Assembly (NCBI GenBank): GCA_036924285.1
Contig: JAYKYS010000024.1
Location: 1,550,001-1,614,000 of the forward strand
DNA length: 64,000 nt
Direction of reading: 5' to 3'
Source of the DNA: Asterella californica
Taxonomy: Eukaryota > Streptophyta > Marchantiopsida > Marchantiales > Aytoniaceae
The translations under genes were made by a program, and so were the position numbers. Below the pieces are notes generated by a model that worked only from the letters and a program-made list of their open reading frames with translations, searched no databases and had not been told where the DNA came from. Shown here one piece after another: positions 13,402-24,178 of the stretch (the first letter of the stretch is position 1; the number at the start of each line of letters is the position of its first letter).

Positions 13402-13567
13402 TTAAACCATTTGGCCGCAATTATCATCAGTAAGCTTTGGGGCTAAGTAATCTCTCAAACAACACCAACCTTCTTGAGCATACCTGTGGTCTAATGGAAC
13501 ATTTTCATTCAGTTGTGCTTTCAGTTTTTCAAGGACAATATTTGCAGTAGCCGCAGATACTCCAATA
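13402..13567 (-). pseudogene. C-terminal end of LRR-Roc-COR relative R3
   Basis: The minus-strand frame is open from the copia-F insertion site to a TAA at 13404-13402. It encodes about 54 residues ending CGQMV. It continues, across the copia-F target duplication, the reading frame seen at 18747-18982 (…TTGVSI | GVSAATANIV…). This is therefore the terminal piece of the gene interrupted by copia-F. Assignment to the R family rests on position and on R2 DNA abutting the other end. I did not see the same segment in R1, which leaves the window before this point. Confidence 0.5.
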
Positions 13568-14050
13568 TGTCAGAAAATGCGGAAGCAATAAACAGAAAAC
13601 CTGTTTCACGATCACAGATGAAAGATTCCAAGAAAGATTTACTGCACTGATCAAAAAATGTCAGTCATACATCACCGATGGAAACCACATGAAAGAGAGC
13701 CTAAGACAGGACCGATCACAGATGAGAGATTCCAAGAAAGATTTACTGCACTGATCAAAAAATGTCAGTCATACATCACCGATGGAAACCACATGAAAGA
13801 GAGCCTAAGACAGGACCGATCACAGATGAGAGATTCCAAGAAAGATTTACTGCACTGATCAAAAAATGTCAGTCATACATCACCGACGGAAACCACATGA
13901 AAGAGAGCCTGAGACAGGACACAATGAGTCGCGCTCACAACGTCTATGTACTCAAACCTGCCTCTAAATTGAATTACTGGAAATAACGTTACTCTAACGT
14001 TCCGCGCTGATGAGACGGTGAGAGTTGCTAACTACAGTATTGAACTAACA
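13568..14050 (-). repeat. copia-F 3' LTR with three 104-bp units
   Basis: It is the same as the 5' LTR except that an internal 104-bp unit occurs three times (13609-13712, 13713-13816, 13817-13920) against once in the 5' LTR. That accounts for the 208-bp length difference exactly. In element orientation the expanded part lies near the 3' end of the LTR. Confidence 0.92.
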
Positions 14051-14131
14051 CTCCCACTTAGTAAGTAACTCTCACTCAACAATTATCACATAGCCCTAAC
14101 ATCCTTACCAGCCTATAGTGATTCTCTTTGG

Positions 14132-15975
14132 TCAAGGGATTAGTGAAAATGTCTGCCAGTTGATCCTCACTAGAGCAGTATACACGCTGATAATCTTATC
14201 AGCCACATGCTGATTTATGAACTTATCAATATGCTTACTTCTATCATGGAACTTGGTAGTTCCTAGAAGAGAAATTGCACTTTTGTTGTCACAAAAGATG
14301 ATGACAGTGCTGGTTGCACATTCAGGTCTGACTTCCTTCAACAATTCCCGTAGCCAGATAGCTTCTGCTGCTGCTTTGGACATTGCCAGGTATTCAGCCT
14401 CCGTAGTAGAAAGTGCAACAGATTTATGTCGAGTACTGCTCCAACTGACTGTAGCACCTGAGAGTAAAAAGCAGAATCCGAAAGTAGACTTCCTACTGTC
14501 TGAGTCACCAGCCCAATCCGCATCTGAATAACCCAGCAACAGGGACGGCTTCTCTGATCGTTTGTAACGTAAAGTAAAGTTGACTGTGCCCTTCAAGTAA
14601 CGAAATACTCTCTTGACAGCTACCCAATGTGCAAGTCCTGGATCAGACATGAACTGAGCCAATGAAAATGTAGAGAAAGCAATATCAGGTCGAGTACACA
14701 GTGCTGTCCACATCAAAGATCCAACTCCACTCTCATAAGGTATAATCTTCATCTGCTCCCTCTCTTCGTCTGTAGTGGGAGACTCTTCATGAGATGGACG
14801 CCTTCCCACAGCCATTGGTGTACTCAGCGCCTTTACATTCTCCAGGTGAAAAACAGCAAGCTTCTGCAATATGTAAAACGTCTGGGACAAGTCCATAATG
14901 CCACTTAGGACATCATAACTGATGTGTATGCTCAGGAAATGATGAACCTGTCCTAAGTCTGCCATCTCAAATTCGTGACTAAGAAGCATCTTGGCGTACT
15001 GCATCAGCTCCAGATTAACAGCATGAGTAGAATATCATCTACGTAAAGTGCTATAATTAAAATTCCAAGCTGATCAGTAAACAAATAGATATTTGTGTCA
15101 GCTCTCACTGGCTTGAAACTTATCTTTTTAAGATAAGTATCCATGCGTTGAAACCAAGTTCTTGAGGACTGTTTCAATCCATAGATAGACTTCCTTAACT
15201 TGCAAACCAAAGTAAGATCCGCTGGTGACCGACCTTCTGGCAGCTTCATGTAAACCTCTTTTTCCAGAATCCCATTCAAGAATGCAGTCTTCACGTCCAT
15301 CTGGTGGATATGCAAGCCAAACTGCACAGCAATAGCCAAGAGCACACGAACTGACTGCATCCTGATTACTGGAGAAAACGTCTCTTCATAATCTAATCCC
15401 TTGATTTGTGAAAACCCTTGGGCAACTAGACGAGCCTTATATCTCAAAACTGTACCATCAGGTTGAGTTTTGAGTTTAAAAACCCAACGACAACCCACAA
15501 CATGACGATCTGCAGGCAACGGAACTAACATCCAAGTTGACATCTTCTCCATAGCTTGGAGCTCTTCTGCAGTTGCTCTCCTCCAGTGCTCACTTTCCGG
15601 ACTGGACACAGCTGCTGTATAAGAATCAGGTTCCTGAGGTAAAACTGATGCTTGAAGTGCTGAAACAAACAACGACCGTGGCAGCACAAAGGATGCTTCA
15701 TCATATCGTACAGGAGGCTTCCTTTGACGAGTAGACCTCCTTAAGCTTGTGACCTGCTGAGATCCTTGAGAAGGCACACTTACCATACCTCCAGATCCAT
15801 GATCTACCTCAAGATCCACAAACAAATCTTCTATCGCTTGATCTTTGTCATGAGGAGTCCAGTCACTCATCCTTATGCCAGGTCCTTGATCAGATGAACT
15901 TGTGCCCAAGCTGTTACGTGGAGAAGCTGCACCTGCTCCAGGAGAAAAACTTGGAATAGCACCAGGAGAAACCAC
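14132..15975 (-). pseudogene. copia-F reverse transcriptase and RNase H
   Basis: The 15975-15004 frame carries the copia RT: WVFKLKT, YKARLVAQGF, MDVKTAFLNG, SIYGLKQS and the catalytic YVDD near 15040. A one-base indel just after YVDD moves the frame to 15004-14132, which carries RT thumb motifs (DLGQVHHFL) and RNase H: CTRPDIAF, YSDADWAGD, STTEAEY, CDNKSAI and SKHIDKF. RNase H ends the copia polyprotein, as expected just before the 3' LTR. The N-terminal part (15.7-15.98 kb) is the variable linker after integrase. The frameshift makes it non-functional. Confidence 0.9.
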
Positions 15976-16243
15976 GTGATAGAGGAAGCAAAACGGGGTG
16001 AAACATTAGATGTAGGAGGCAAGACACTAGGTGAGATAATAGGAGGCCCTGGTACAGAAAATGTTTGAACAGATGAAACTGATTGAGCAGGAGGAAAAAT
16101 GGCAGTTTAGGATGCCCAGAGGGAGGCACAGAGTCAACGTTACTAAGAGAAGTAGATGGTAATGAAAAATCCTCAGGATTCAGAATGGAAGACTTCAGGA
16201 AAACATCCTCGTGAAAGACTACATCTCTTGAGAAGAGAATATT

Positions 16244-17235
16244 TCAAGTACTGACTCTAGCTAACTTGTATGCCTTAGAATCTTCACTATAACCAAGAAA
16301 GATGCACCGTTCACTCCTAGAATCAAGCTTCTTACGAGTGGTTGTATCAGGTACCAGTGCGTAGGCTATGCATCCAAATACCCTAAGATGAGAAATATCT
16401 GGTACTCTACCAGCCCACAAATGATAAGGAGTAACATCTGGAGCCAAAGCCTTTGTGGGACAACGGTTGAGAATGTAGCACGATGTTACAAGTGCTTCTC
16501 CCCAATAGGATTTCGGTAAACCAGCGAGTATCAACATCGACCGCACCATCTCAGTCAGAGTTCTGTTTTTTCTTTCACTAACTCCATTCTGCTCTGGCGT
16601 ATAAGGAGTAGTCAGTTGATGACTTATTCCTTTCTCAGCACAAAATGAGTTAAATTTCTGAGAAACATACTCTCCACCATTATCTGACCTCAGTGTCTTC
16701 AACTTCTCATCAGTAGTAGTTCAGCAACAGCAAGGAACTCTTTAAAGATCTTGAAACAATCAGATTTGCTCCTCAATAGATACACATAGGTGTATCTCGA
16801 GAAATCATCTGTAAAAGTAAGGAAATACTTATACACAGAACAAGTAGAAGGAGAAATAGGACCACAGATATCTGAGTGAACTAACTGCAACAAAGTTGTA
16901 GCTCGAGTCCCTCTAGTGGGAAAAGCGTCACGGGTCTGCTTTCCCAAAAGACAAGATTCACATCTTATGTGAAAAGAAGTGAACTTGGGTAAACCATTCA
17001 CCGTTCCTTTCGCCTGAAGTTGTTGAATTCTGGTTTCACCAATGTGACCAAGTCTCAAGTGCCAAAGATTAGATGCCTCTGAAACTTGAATAGCTTCCAC
17101 CGTAGAAGTAGCAGCTGCGGCAAAGACAGGATAAACAACATCTCTCAACTTGTAAAGATATTGTTGCAGTGGGCAATCTGCCGAAAACTCGCCTCCTGCA
17201 AGTTCAACCCGACAAGAACCACAAGAAAACAACAA
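16244..17235 (-). pseudogene. copia-F integrase
   Basis: The HHCC zinc domain is visible (LWHLRLGHI … CESCLLGK), followed by the DDE core: LVHSDICGPI with its first Asp, RSDNGGEY with the second, and SERKNRTL with the Glu. The frame breaks near 16702-16730, between FKEFLAVAE and LKTLRSDNGG, by a small indel. The 16244 end leads into the linker before RT through further frame disruptions (15.98-16.24 kb). Integrase would insert the cDNA; this copy is broken. Confidence 0.88.
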
Positions 17236-17259
17236 AGATCCTCCTTTCTTGTCAAAATA

Positions 17260-17748
17260 TCATGCAGAAAATAGATTCTTCCGTACGTTTGGAACATGGT
17301 AGACCTTTGTGACCTCTACTTCCTCTCCATGAGGTAACTTAACGACCACTGTACCAATACCAGCAATGGGATGAGAAGAGTTGTCACCAAAGAAAACATT
17401 CTGAGATGAAGTGATTTCTGTGTAGGAATGAAAGTAATCACGATTAGCAGCCATATGATGTGTGGCTCCGGTGTCAATGTACCAAGAATCATCTTGATCG
17501 GTGACAACAACTTCAGAAACAGTCAACACCCTCCTTTGTGCAGCAGGAGCATCACTTGCTACTGCGTTCGATTTCTCCTTAGAGGCTTGTTCAGACCGCT
17601 TTTTCTGCTGCAACTTGAAGCAAGTATCAATAACGTGCCCTGTCTTCTTGCAATACATGCAAAATGTATTGCCACTCCTCTCTACGGATCCATTAGAACT
17701 AGAACCTTGGAATTTCTTGTCTTTTGAGACCAAGTTCTTTTTCCCCAT
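17260..17748 (-). pseudogene. copia-F nucleocapsid zinc knuckle and protease
   Basis: It carries a CCHC knuckle CMYCKKTGHVIDTC (RNA-binding end of gag) and an aspartic protease active site WYIDTGATHHM. The protease would cut the Gag-Pol polyprotein. A TGA at 17260-17262 interrupts the frame; the in-frame continuation (FDKKGGSLLF) joins the integrase piece. Confidence 0.88.
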
Positions 17749-17757
17749 TGTCTTCTT

Positions 17758-18369
17758 CTAGGAATAAAGAAGTTGTGTCGAATCAGTTGTCACATGTCTT
17801 TGTTTCTGCTTAGCTTCATGACGTAGAAGAATGCTAGTAAGGCCAGCACGAGTCAAATTAGGAATGGCACGTAGTGTCTGCACTAAAAGTTGTAAACTAT
17901 CAGGTAGCCTGCTGATAAGATTCATGATAGCCTCATCATCATGAACTATTACGGCCATAGACTCTAACTGAGCAATAATGTACTTGTAATTCTTGTAAAT
18001 GAGGGCCAACAGGCTGTCCCTCAAAAAGCACAAGATTCCTGAAATGATCTTTCAGATTGGCTTTAGTCACCAAATCAGTAGAATCAAAAACTGCCACCAA
18101 AGTATCGAAAATGACCTTCGAAGTAGTGCATGAAAAACATACTTCTGAAAGTTCAAACTCAATGCAGTGTTAAGAACCAACTGTGCCTTAAGGTCCTTCT
18201 TCTCCCAAGCAACTTGAGCAGCAGGGTCAGTTGCGGGTCTGACTTCAGATCCATCTACGATCGGCAGCAAATCTTCAATCTTCAAGAAAATAGAAATAGC
18301 ACGTTTCCAGATATGGAAGTACTCTCCATCAAACCGAGGAATCATATCAGTCCGTAGGTTTGTACCCAT
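17758..18369 (-). pseudogene. copia-F gag (capsid part)
   Basis: The start MGTNLRTDMIPRFDGEYFHIWK fits the N-terminus of copia Gag, about 100 bp inside the primer site. ISRLPDSLQLL and the preceding helices match the UBN2-type capsid. At least two frameshifts (about 18.03-18.14 kb) break it. Confidence 0.85.
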
Positions 18370-18454
18370 TGCGGAATGAATCTGTGATCACAAAAAGCTA
18401 ATGCCTGATAGCTAAATGCTTGACAATCGCAAGCAGATCGAAATCACGAACATC

Positions 18455-18466
18455 GCTCTGATACCA
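18455..18466 (-). promoter_or_regulatory. copia-F primer binding site (tRNA-iMet)
   Basis: The minus strand reads TGGTATCAGAGC directly after the 5' LTR, the standard complement of the initiator tRNA-Met 3' end. Confidence 0.95.
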
Positions 18467-18741
18467 TGTCAGAAAATGCGGAAGCAATAAACAGAAAACC
18501 TGTTTCACGATCACAGATGAGCGATTCCAAGAAAGATTTACTGCACTGATCAAAAAATGTCAATCATACATCACCGACAGAAACCACATGAAAGAGAGTC
18601 TGAGACAGGAGACAATGAGCCGCGCTCACAACGTCTATGTACTCAAACCTGCCTCTAAACTGAATTATTGGAAATAACGTTACTCTAACGTTCCGCGCTG
18701 ATGAGACGGTGAGAGTTGCTAACTACAGTATTGAACTAACA
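18467..18741 (-). repeat. copia-F 5' LTR
   Basis: A 275-bp TG..CA repeat holding one copy of the 104-bp unit. It otherwise matches the 3' LTR closely, which points to a fairly young insertion. Confidence 0.93.
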
Positions 18742-18746
18742 CAATG

Positions 18747-19470
18747 GAAACACCTGTTGTGAAATCCGAAATTTCGATAACCACGTTGTCTAAACCCGCT
18801 GTGACTTGAGCTCCGACTTTGAGAAAGAACCATATCTTCAGTGAAAGCTTGGAGAACATTCTTATCAACTTGGAAAATTTATCATCCTTGTCTAAGCACA
18901 GCTCCAACCCTTCTTGGTTCTCGACAAAATGTGGTCGATTTCTTGCTTCGCACATGAAGTAAATGGCGAACTGCTTCGACACGAAACACGACCGCTTTCA
19001 TCTAATGCTTCTTGCTAACATCCTCAATGGTGAAGTAAGGAGTTCATGAATCCAATGATGTGGTACACATTGGAAGTCATATGCATAAGCGCATGCATGT
19101 TGCACAGGTTTGGCTTAAAGTTCTTCAATTCATCTCACTTCTTGAAAATCTGTCATCATTCTTGCGCGTAGGCACAGGATGTCTCTCCTTGTCTGTTCTG
19201 GAGATGAAATACTGCTTGAAGTATTACTTTGTTTCCAACTGACGAATCTGAATCGTATTTCGCCATGAGACCCGCAGCTGACCATGATTTCCCAATCAAA
19301 GATGATTCGATCAGACTCTTGATGACGTGCTTGTAAACATAGTCCGTAGCTCAGTCTCGGGGCACGTGACCCCGAGAATTTAACCATGACATCGATATGG
19401 TTCTGTGCAGATTCATCAATCTCCACAAATATCAAGAAACCATTCGCTCGAATCTCCACATGATAGGTCG
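18747..19470 (-). pseudogene. C-terminal fragment of LRR-Roc-COR relative R3
   Basis: Minus-strand coding debris. 19.13-19.47 kb encodes EIRANGFLIFVEIDES, IDVMVKFSGS and DWEIMVSCG, resembling the beta-rich C-terminal region of large plant ROCO proteins. 18.75-18.98 kb encodes FAIYFMCEARN and IWFFLKVGAQVTAG. Between them are frame changes and stops, including a TGA just before the 18982 segment that CGA would explain. The frame then runs into copia-F and resumes at 13567. At the other end it abuts the start of R2 DNA in opposite orientation near 19466. R3 lacks LRR and Roc parts here. Confidence 0.55.
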
Positions 19471-19499
19471 AGTGTTTCTGTGCGGAGAGCCATATGCAG
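19466..19499 (+). pseudogene. R2 exon fragment: front of the P-loop
   Basis: It encodes GRVFLCGEPYA followed by donor CAG|GTAAAC, exactly as at the end of R1 exon 1. Upstream the homology stops abruptly and inverted R3 sequence begins, so the whole LRR exon of R2 is absent. Confidence 0.8.
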
Positions 19500-20527
19500 G
19501 TAAACTTCATCAGTTCCAACTTGTGCTACATGTCATTCAATTTCTTATTAAAATTTCTTTGTATAATACACTTAAGCTAGAAGGTAAAATCATTTAGAAA
19601 TACTAGAATTAGTAACATAACATAGAAATGATTATAGTATACTTAGTTTGTTTTTCCTTATAGAAATCAATTAAATATACTGGATTTTGTCATTAGTAAT
19701 TTTGGGATACAATCTCAAGTTTGTTGGTGGATCAAATAAAGAGTAAGGAATGCGCGTTGGATGAACTTCATAATTAGCTCGAACAAAAGATTCTCAATTA
19801 AAAATTTCCAAGTTCCTCTTTATTCTTCGTGGTCAAATGTTTCTAGTAGATTGGATTTTCAGTTTCCTTTATGATCATAGTCATCACCAGTCAACTTTAT
19901 GATGACTGATCCTAAAGCTTGAATTAGTATATGCATATGATTTAGACTCTTACAAGGACCTTAATGTGATGGTATCTTATCACTTTTAATCAATCTTATA
20001 TATCCTTAGGTTGTATCACTTGTTGCTACAACCAATCACAGAGAGAGCTTGTCGCCTAGTTATCACTTAATGTATGCTCAAGAAAAACTGGACGATATAT
20101 TTCATTATCATCCTTAAATCTCTCGTGAAATTATATTGTGTGTGTATAGAAATTTTTGTTGTTTCAGAAGTTGTAAACTTGTTCTTCTTTTCTACTTGAT
20201 ATTTTCTTTCCGAATATCTTTACGGATATAACTGAACCGCTTCCATCTTTTCCTCTGATGGAGCTTTACAACAATATTAATATCCGAGAAGTTATTTTCA
20301 GTCTTTTTAGTTTATTTTAGGGTTGTAATTTACAACTCTATTATAAACTGAAATAGAGATATTTAATTCTGATATCAATGTAACATTCAGTCTGTATGAA
20401 AATTTCTTCGCTTCTTAAAGCCACGGTAATGGTAACAAACTAAGCCAGTTTTACAGTTTGTCATCCTGTTTAAATTAAATCAATTTCATTTATTGTTTCG
20501 ATGTATTGTTGCTTATGCTGACTATAG
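19500..20527 (+). other. R2 intron (1028 bp), homologous to the R1 intron
   Basis: GTAAAC donor and CTATAG acceptor at the same codon position as in R1. It aligns with bases 1165-2050 of the window in inverted orientation over most of its length. Confidence 0.8.
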
Positions 20528-21431
20528 GGAAGACGACGTCGAAAGCAACCTTGATGGAAATTATGTCGAGGGAGAGCAACTCTAAATCTTTTCCCAGAAG
20601 GTGCTTCAATGAAGTTAAATCTCGTCTCGCGAGAACAAGGGGAGTCGAAGTGGAATTGTTGTGTGAGGATGATTCTGTCACCATTTCCATCTGGGACTTG
20701 GCAGGGCAACAATTCTTTCGAGCTCTTCAAAGTATACTGTTTCTAGGATCAGTCATGCTTGCCTATTCGTCTTTGCTTTCAGTCCATTCCAAGGACATGG
20801 GACGAGCGGAAAGTTTAAACACGATGTGGAAAAAGCCTTTCATGATGAATTGATGTCGTGGCTCCGTTTTATCATATCCAACACTCAGATTACAGGACAC
20901 ATTCGTCCACAAGTGTTGATAATCATTACACACAAGGATTGTCACAAAGGTCCAGTCAAATTAGTTATAGAAGGATTTGAAAGGACTATGAAAGTAGTAG
21001 TGCGAACTGCCGCAAATTCTGGAGTTCTTAGACATTCGGGATGAAAGAGAGAAATTCCATGATGTTGTAGAGCTATGCCTCCAAACTGGCGTTAGTACGG
21101 ACAACGATCCTCTCTTTCTACATCACATTGATGCAACAATAGTGAAGCATGTACAACCCATTACTGATGTTGTTCATCCTTGTATGACGGAACTACTTAG
21201 AACAAAAACCCCTAGAGTCCAAAAAGCTTGTTCTGATTTAGTCTCGCAGTCGATGAAACTGCCGGACGTAGTCAAGTATTCACCGATATGGACGCGTGCA
21301 GAGTTGTATAAGTTTTGCTCAAACCATGAAGATTTCAGCAGATTCAAACATACAGATGATACAAGGAGGAGGGTACTACATGCGGTGGCTTCGAACATGC
21401 ACGACATGGGTGCTATTTGTATGACACCAGG
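20528..21431 (+). pseudogene. R2: Roc GTPase exon of an LRR-Roc-COR paralogue, 5' part
   Basis: It continues the P-loop (G-KTTSKATL), then DLAGQQ (G3) and THKD (G4). Compared with R1, one base is lost near 20741 (TTTCTAGG against TTTCCTAGG). A further shift lies in the 20.98-21.05 kb segment, after which the frame returns as KHVQPITDVV and runs to ICMTPG. Copia-2 is inserted at 21431/21432. The exon resumes at 63256. Loss of frame, of the LRR exon and of continuity makes it a pseudogene. Confidence 0.88.
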
Positions 21432-21686
21432 TGTAAGAAACTACGATAACTACTCTAAGACACTTAATTGGAAAGCATACACGAAATGTGTGAGAGAGAG
21501 AATGAGAGAGAGCTGAATACTCCAAGCCAAAGACAAACTCTGATAAATGAATAATGATAATGAGAAGACCAGGTGGGTCTTCTTGATACACAAAGAGAGT
21601 CAGTAAAGTATCGAGGGGTGTCTTCCCCTTGTGTCTCTTCACAATATACAATTTAGGATAGTTACTGTTCACACAGTATTCTATCA
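21432..21686 (-). repeat. copia-2 3' LTR
   Basis: A 255-bp TG..CA repeat matching 62997-63250 with scattered substitutions (roughly 8-10% by eye). A purine tract (GAGTGGGAG on the minus strand) adjoins it, as expected for the polypurine tract. Confidence 0.92.
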
Positions 21687-21816
21687 CTCCCACTCAGTGA
21701 CTAGTCCTTAACAATCCGAGTTTCGGTAATAAGTATTATACTTAAGGAGTTGATAAACTCTTAGTAAGAATATCAGCTACCATATCAGCCGTTGGGCAGT
21801 ACTGAACTAACACTGT

Positions 21817-22781
21817 TTAGAGAGTAACTTGATCCTTTATGAAGTGATACAGGATATCTATATGCTTTGTCTTATCATGAAATTTAGTCATGTCAATAGC
21901 ACTTTGATTATCATAAAATAAGATCGTTGGCTGCTCATCATTCAGTCCAGTATCTGTGAGTAGTTGTCGTAGCCAAATCGCTTCTAAAGAACACGTACTT
22001 AATGCTACGTACCCGTACTTGACAACGCCACAGATTGGTATCGCTTGGATGACTAACTGATCGCTCCTTGGGCAAAAATAAAACAATTCCAGAAATGGAA
22101 CATCATGATTCAACATCATCTCTCCAGTCAGCTTCACAATATCCGAAAAAGGAGTGTGGATTAGGAGAGTATCTCTACTCAAGATGATAGTCCAAAGTAC
22201 CTTTGATGTATCTGAAAGCTCTCTTCATTGCCGTGATGTGAGATGGACCGAGACTTGCCATATGCTGAGATAATGAGCTTATGTATATGACAAGTCAGAC
22301 CTTGTACATATAGTTGTCCAATTGATGGATCCGGCTGCGCTTTGATATGGATAGTTGACGCATAAAGTAGTCTCTTCCTCATTTGTGGGAGGATCATGAG
22401 CAAGAAGTTTTTCACTTGGAGTCATGAGAGTACTGACAGGCTTACAGTTCTCCAGACCGGATTGAAATAGCTTTTGGATGAGGTACAGAGATTGATTGAG
22501 TCTTATCCATCCTACTGATCTGTCCCTGTTTATCTCTATGCTCAAACAATGATGTACTTCTCCAATGTCGTTCATCTAGAATCTAGAACTGAGTTGTCTT
22601 TTTATTTTGATCATCAACTCCATGCTACTGCTTGCTATGATGGTATCGTCAACATACAGGACCAAAATCATGAAACGGTTGCCCTGATGTAAGTAGTAAA
22701 CATTCCCATCGGCACCAGACTTGGTAAACCAAAGGGATATGAGAAAACTATCGATTATTAGATATCATTCCTGTGAGGACT
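21817..22781 (-). pseudogene. copia-2 RT C-terminal part and RNase H
   Basis: From 22781 downward on the minus strand: LYVDDT (RT catalytic Asp pair, about 22650), DIGEVHHCLSIEI (thumb) and CTRSDLSYT, then RNase H remnants LEAIWLRQLL, FYDNQSAID and DKTKHIDI. Several frameshifts lie at 22.18-22.28 kb. The sequence upstream of KSGADGNVYYL is cut off by the family A LTR at 22782. Confidence 0.85.
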
Positions 22782-24178
22782 TGTGGTGCTCACAATTTGC
22801 AAGATTGGAGATTTTTTGAAATTTTTAAGGTTAATAAGATGTTTATGTAATTCAAGTAACTTTATTTCTTAAGATTGCACCTTGCTTAGAGGGAAGATGA
22901 TCTTAAGGGTTTTTTTGTAAGCCGGAAGAAGGACATTTTTCAGGAAGACGTCTTCTCAATCGTGTCTTCCTGAAGACCGCAGTCAGAAGATAGAAGAGCG
23001 AAGCAGGAAGTCGAAAGATGGACATCTTCCGAAGATAGTGACTGCGTCTTCAGAGGTACCAACCGCATGCCACATCAATGAGAAGTAGGTGTACCAACCA
23101 GAAAGTCACCATAGTAATGAGTAATTTGGGATAACATGGAGCATTAACTTAAATCGTGTTGGAAAGATATGAGGTGAGCGCATTAGCATAGAATCATTTG
23201 CCTACTTTTTGCATTGGAGCTCTACTACGACTAGGGATCGATTTGCACCTTGGGGTATTGAAGTAGGGCTTTGAAACAAGAAGAGTCAAAATTGGGAGCA
23301 CATAAGATCGAATTAGAACGAGAAAGAGAGAGAGTGAGGTTGTTCTTCCAGCTAGGAAGCACATTTGAGCTGAAGGAATCCTTGAGGATTTCGAGAAGTA
23401 GAAATCGAGAGTCGATTAGGAATCAGAGAGAAGTTTCGGTGCAAAAGTGAGAATCGATTGTAGCAGCAGAGGGACGCAACTCAAGATTACTGACACGAGC
23501 AGGATCGTGTTGCCACATGGAAGGTGAAATAGAAGATTGGAAGCGCACAGAAGACTGAAGGAGCAACAGAAGTAGTCAAAAGCAGTATTGAGGTTCTTCT
23601 CGTGTTCTTTCCCCTTTCTTATCGTTTCCTGTCTCTGATTTGATGTCTCTCGCGCTTCCTGCTCGTTTGTAAGAAACCCATCGATCGATATTCCTACCCT
23701 GAAATTCCTTCTGAGAAAATTGAAACGGAAGCGTTGTCCAATTTTTGACAACCATCTTCCTACTTCTTCCTAAGTTGGAATTGAGCTTCCTTGCCTCTCA
23801 TCCTCAAATTCGATCACCTGACTATCAATTTCCTTATCTTACCATGCCTCTGCTCTAGAATCCGTGAACAGAAGACGCTTATGAGGATCAAAACATCTTC
23901 GAAAGACACTTTTGAATGTTTGAACATCTTCAGAAGCCGACTGTTTGTAATTCGCATCAAGATTGGATTGGATTGGATTGGATTTTCTGTCAAGAGAAGC
24001 TTGGTTCAAAACCTGAGTGAACTTGTGAGTTGATTTTTGTTTCGAGAAGCTGGAAATTGAGGAACCAGACCGATGCCTCCCGATCTTCCTAGCTTCTCAA
24101 ATCCACATCTTCCTAGAGAGACTAGAAGATTGAAAAGGTTGGCAGAATGCGAGAGAAGACATGAGGGTCTTTTACGGT
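22782..24178 (+). repeat. A1 5' LTR, first part
   Basis: It starts TGTGGTGCTCACAATTT and matches the A2 LTR (from 35859) and, inverted, 45581-44714. It is rich in GAAGAC and GTCTTC. It contains a four-fold GATTG run (about 23970-23990). Element B interrupts it; it resumes at 34251. Confidence 0.88.

Larger units (their letters stand above)
13568..18741 (-). mobile_element. copia-F: complete but decayed Ty1/copia retrotransposon
   Basis: A 5174-bp element in minus orientation. Its 5' LTR is 18467-18741 (275 bp) and its 3' LTR is 13568-14050 (483 bp), both bounded by TG..CA. The target duplication is CAATA (13563-13567) and CAATG (18742-18746), one transition apart. A tRNA-iMet primer site touches the 5' LTR, and a purine tract (AGTGGGAG) touches the 3' LTR. 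The order gag, protease, integrase, RT, RNase H is that of Ty1/copia. Several frameshifts and a TGA stop show it cannot move on its own. It splits R3. Confidence 0.93.

Noticed and set aside
13609..13920. Regular 104-bp repeats as a CRISPR-like array or coding repeat
   Set aside because: Units are contiguous without spacers and 104 is not a multiple of three; they lie inside an LTR. The plus-strand ORFs at 13658-13986 are products of the repeat.
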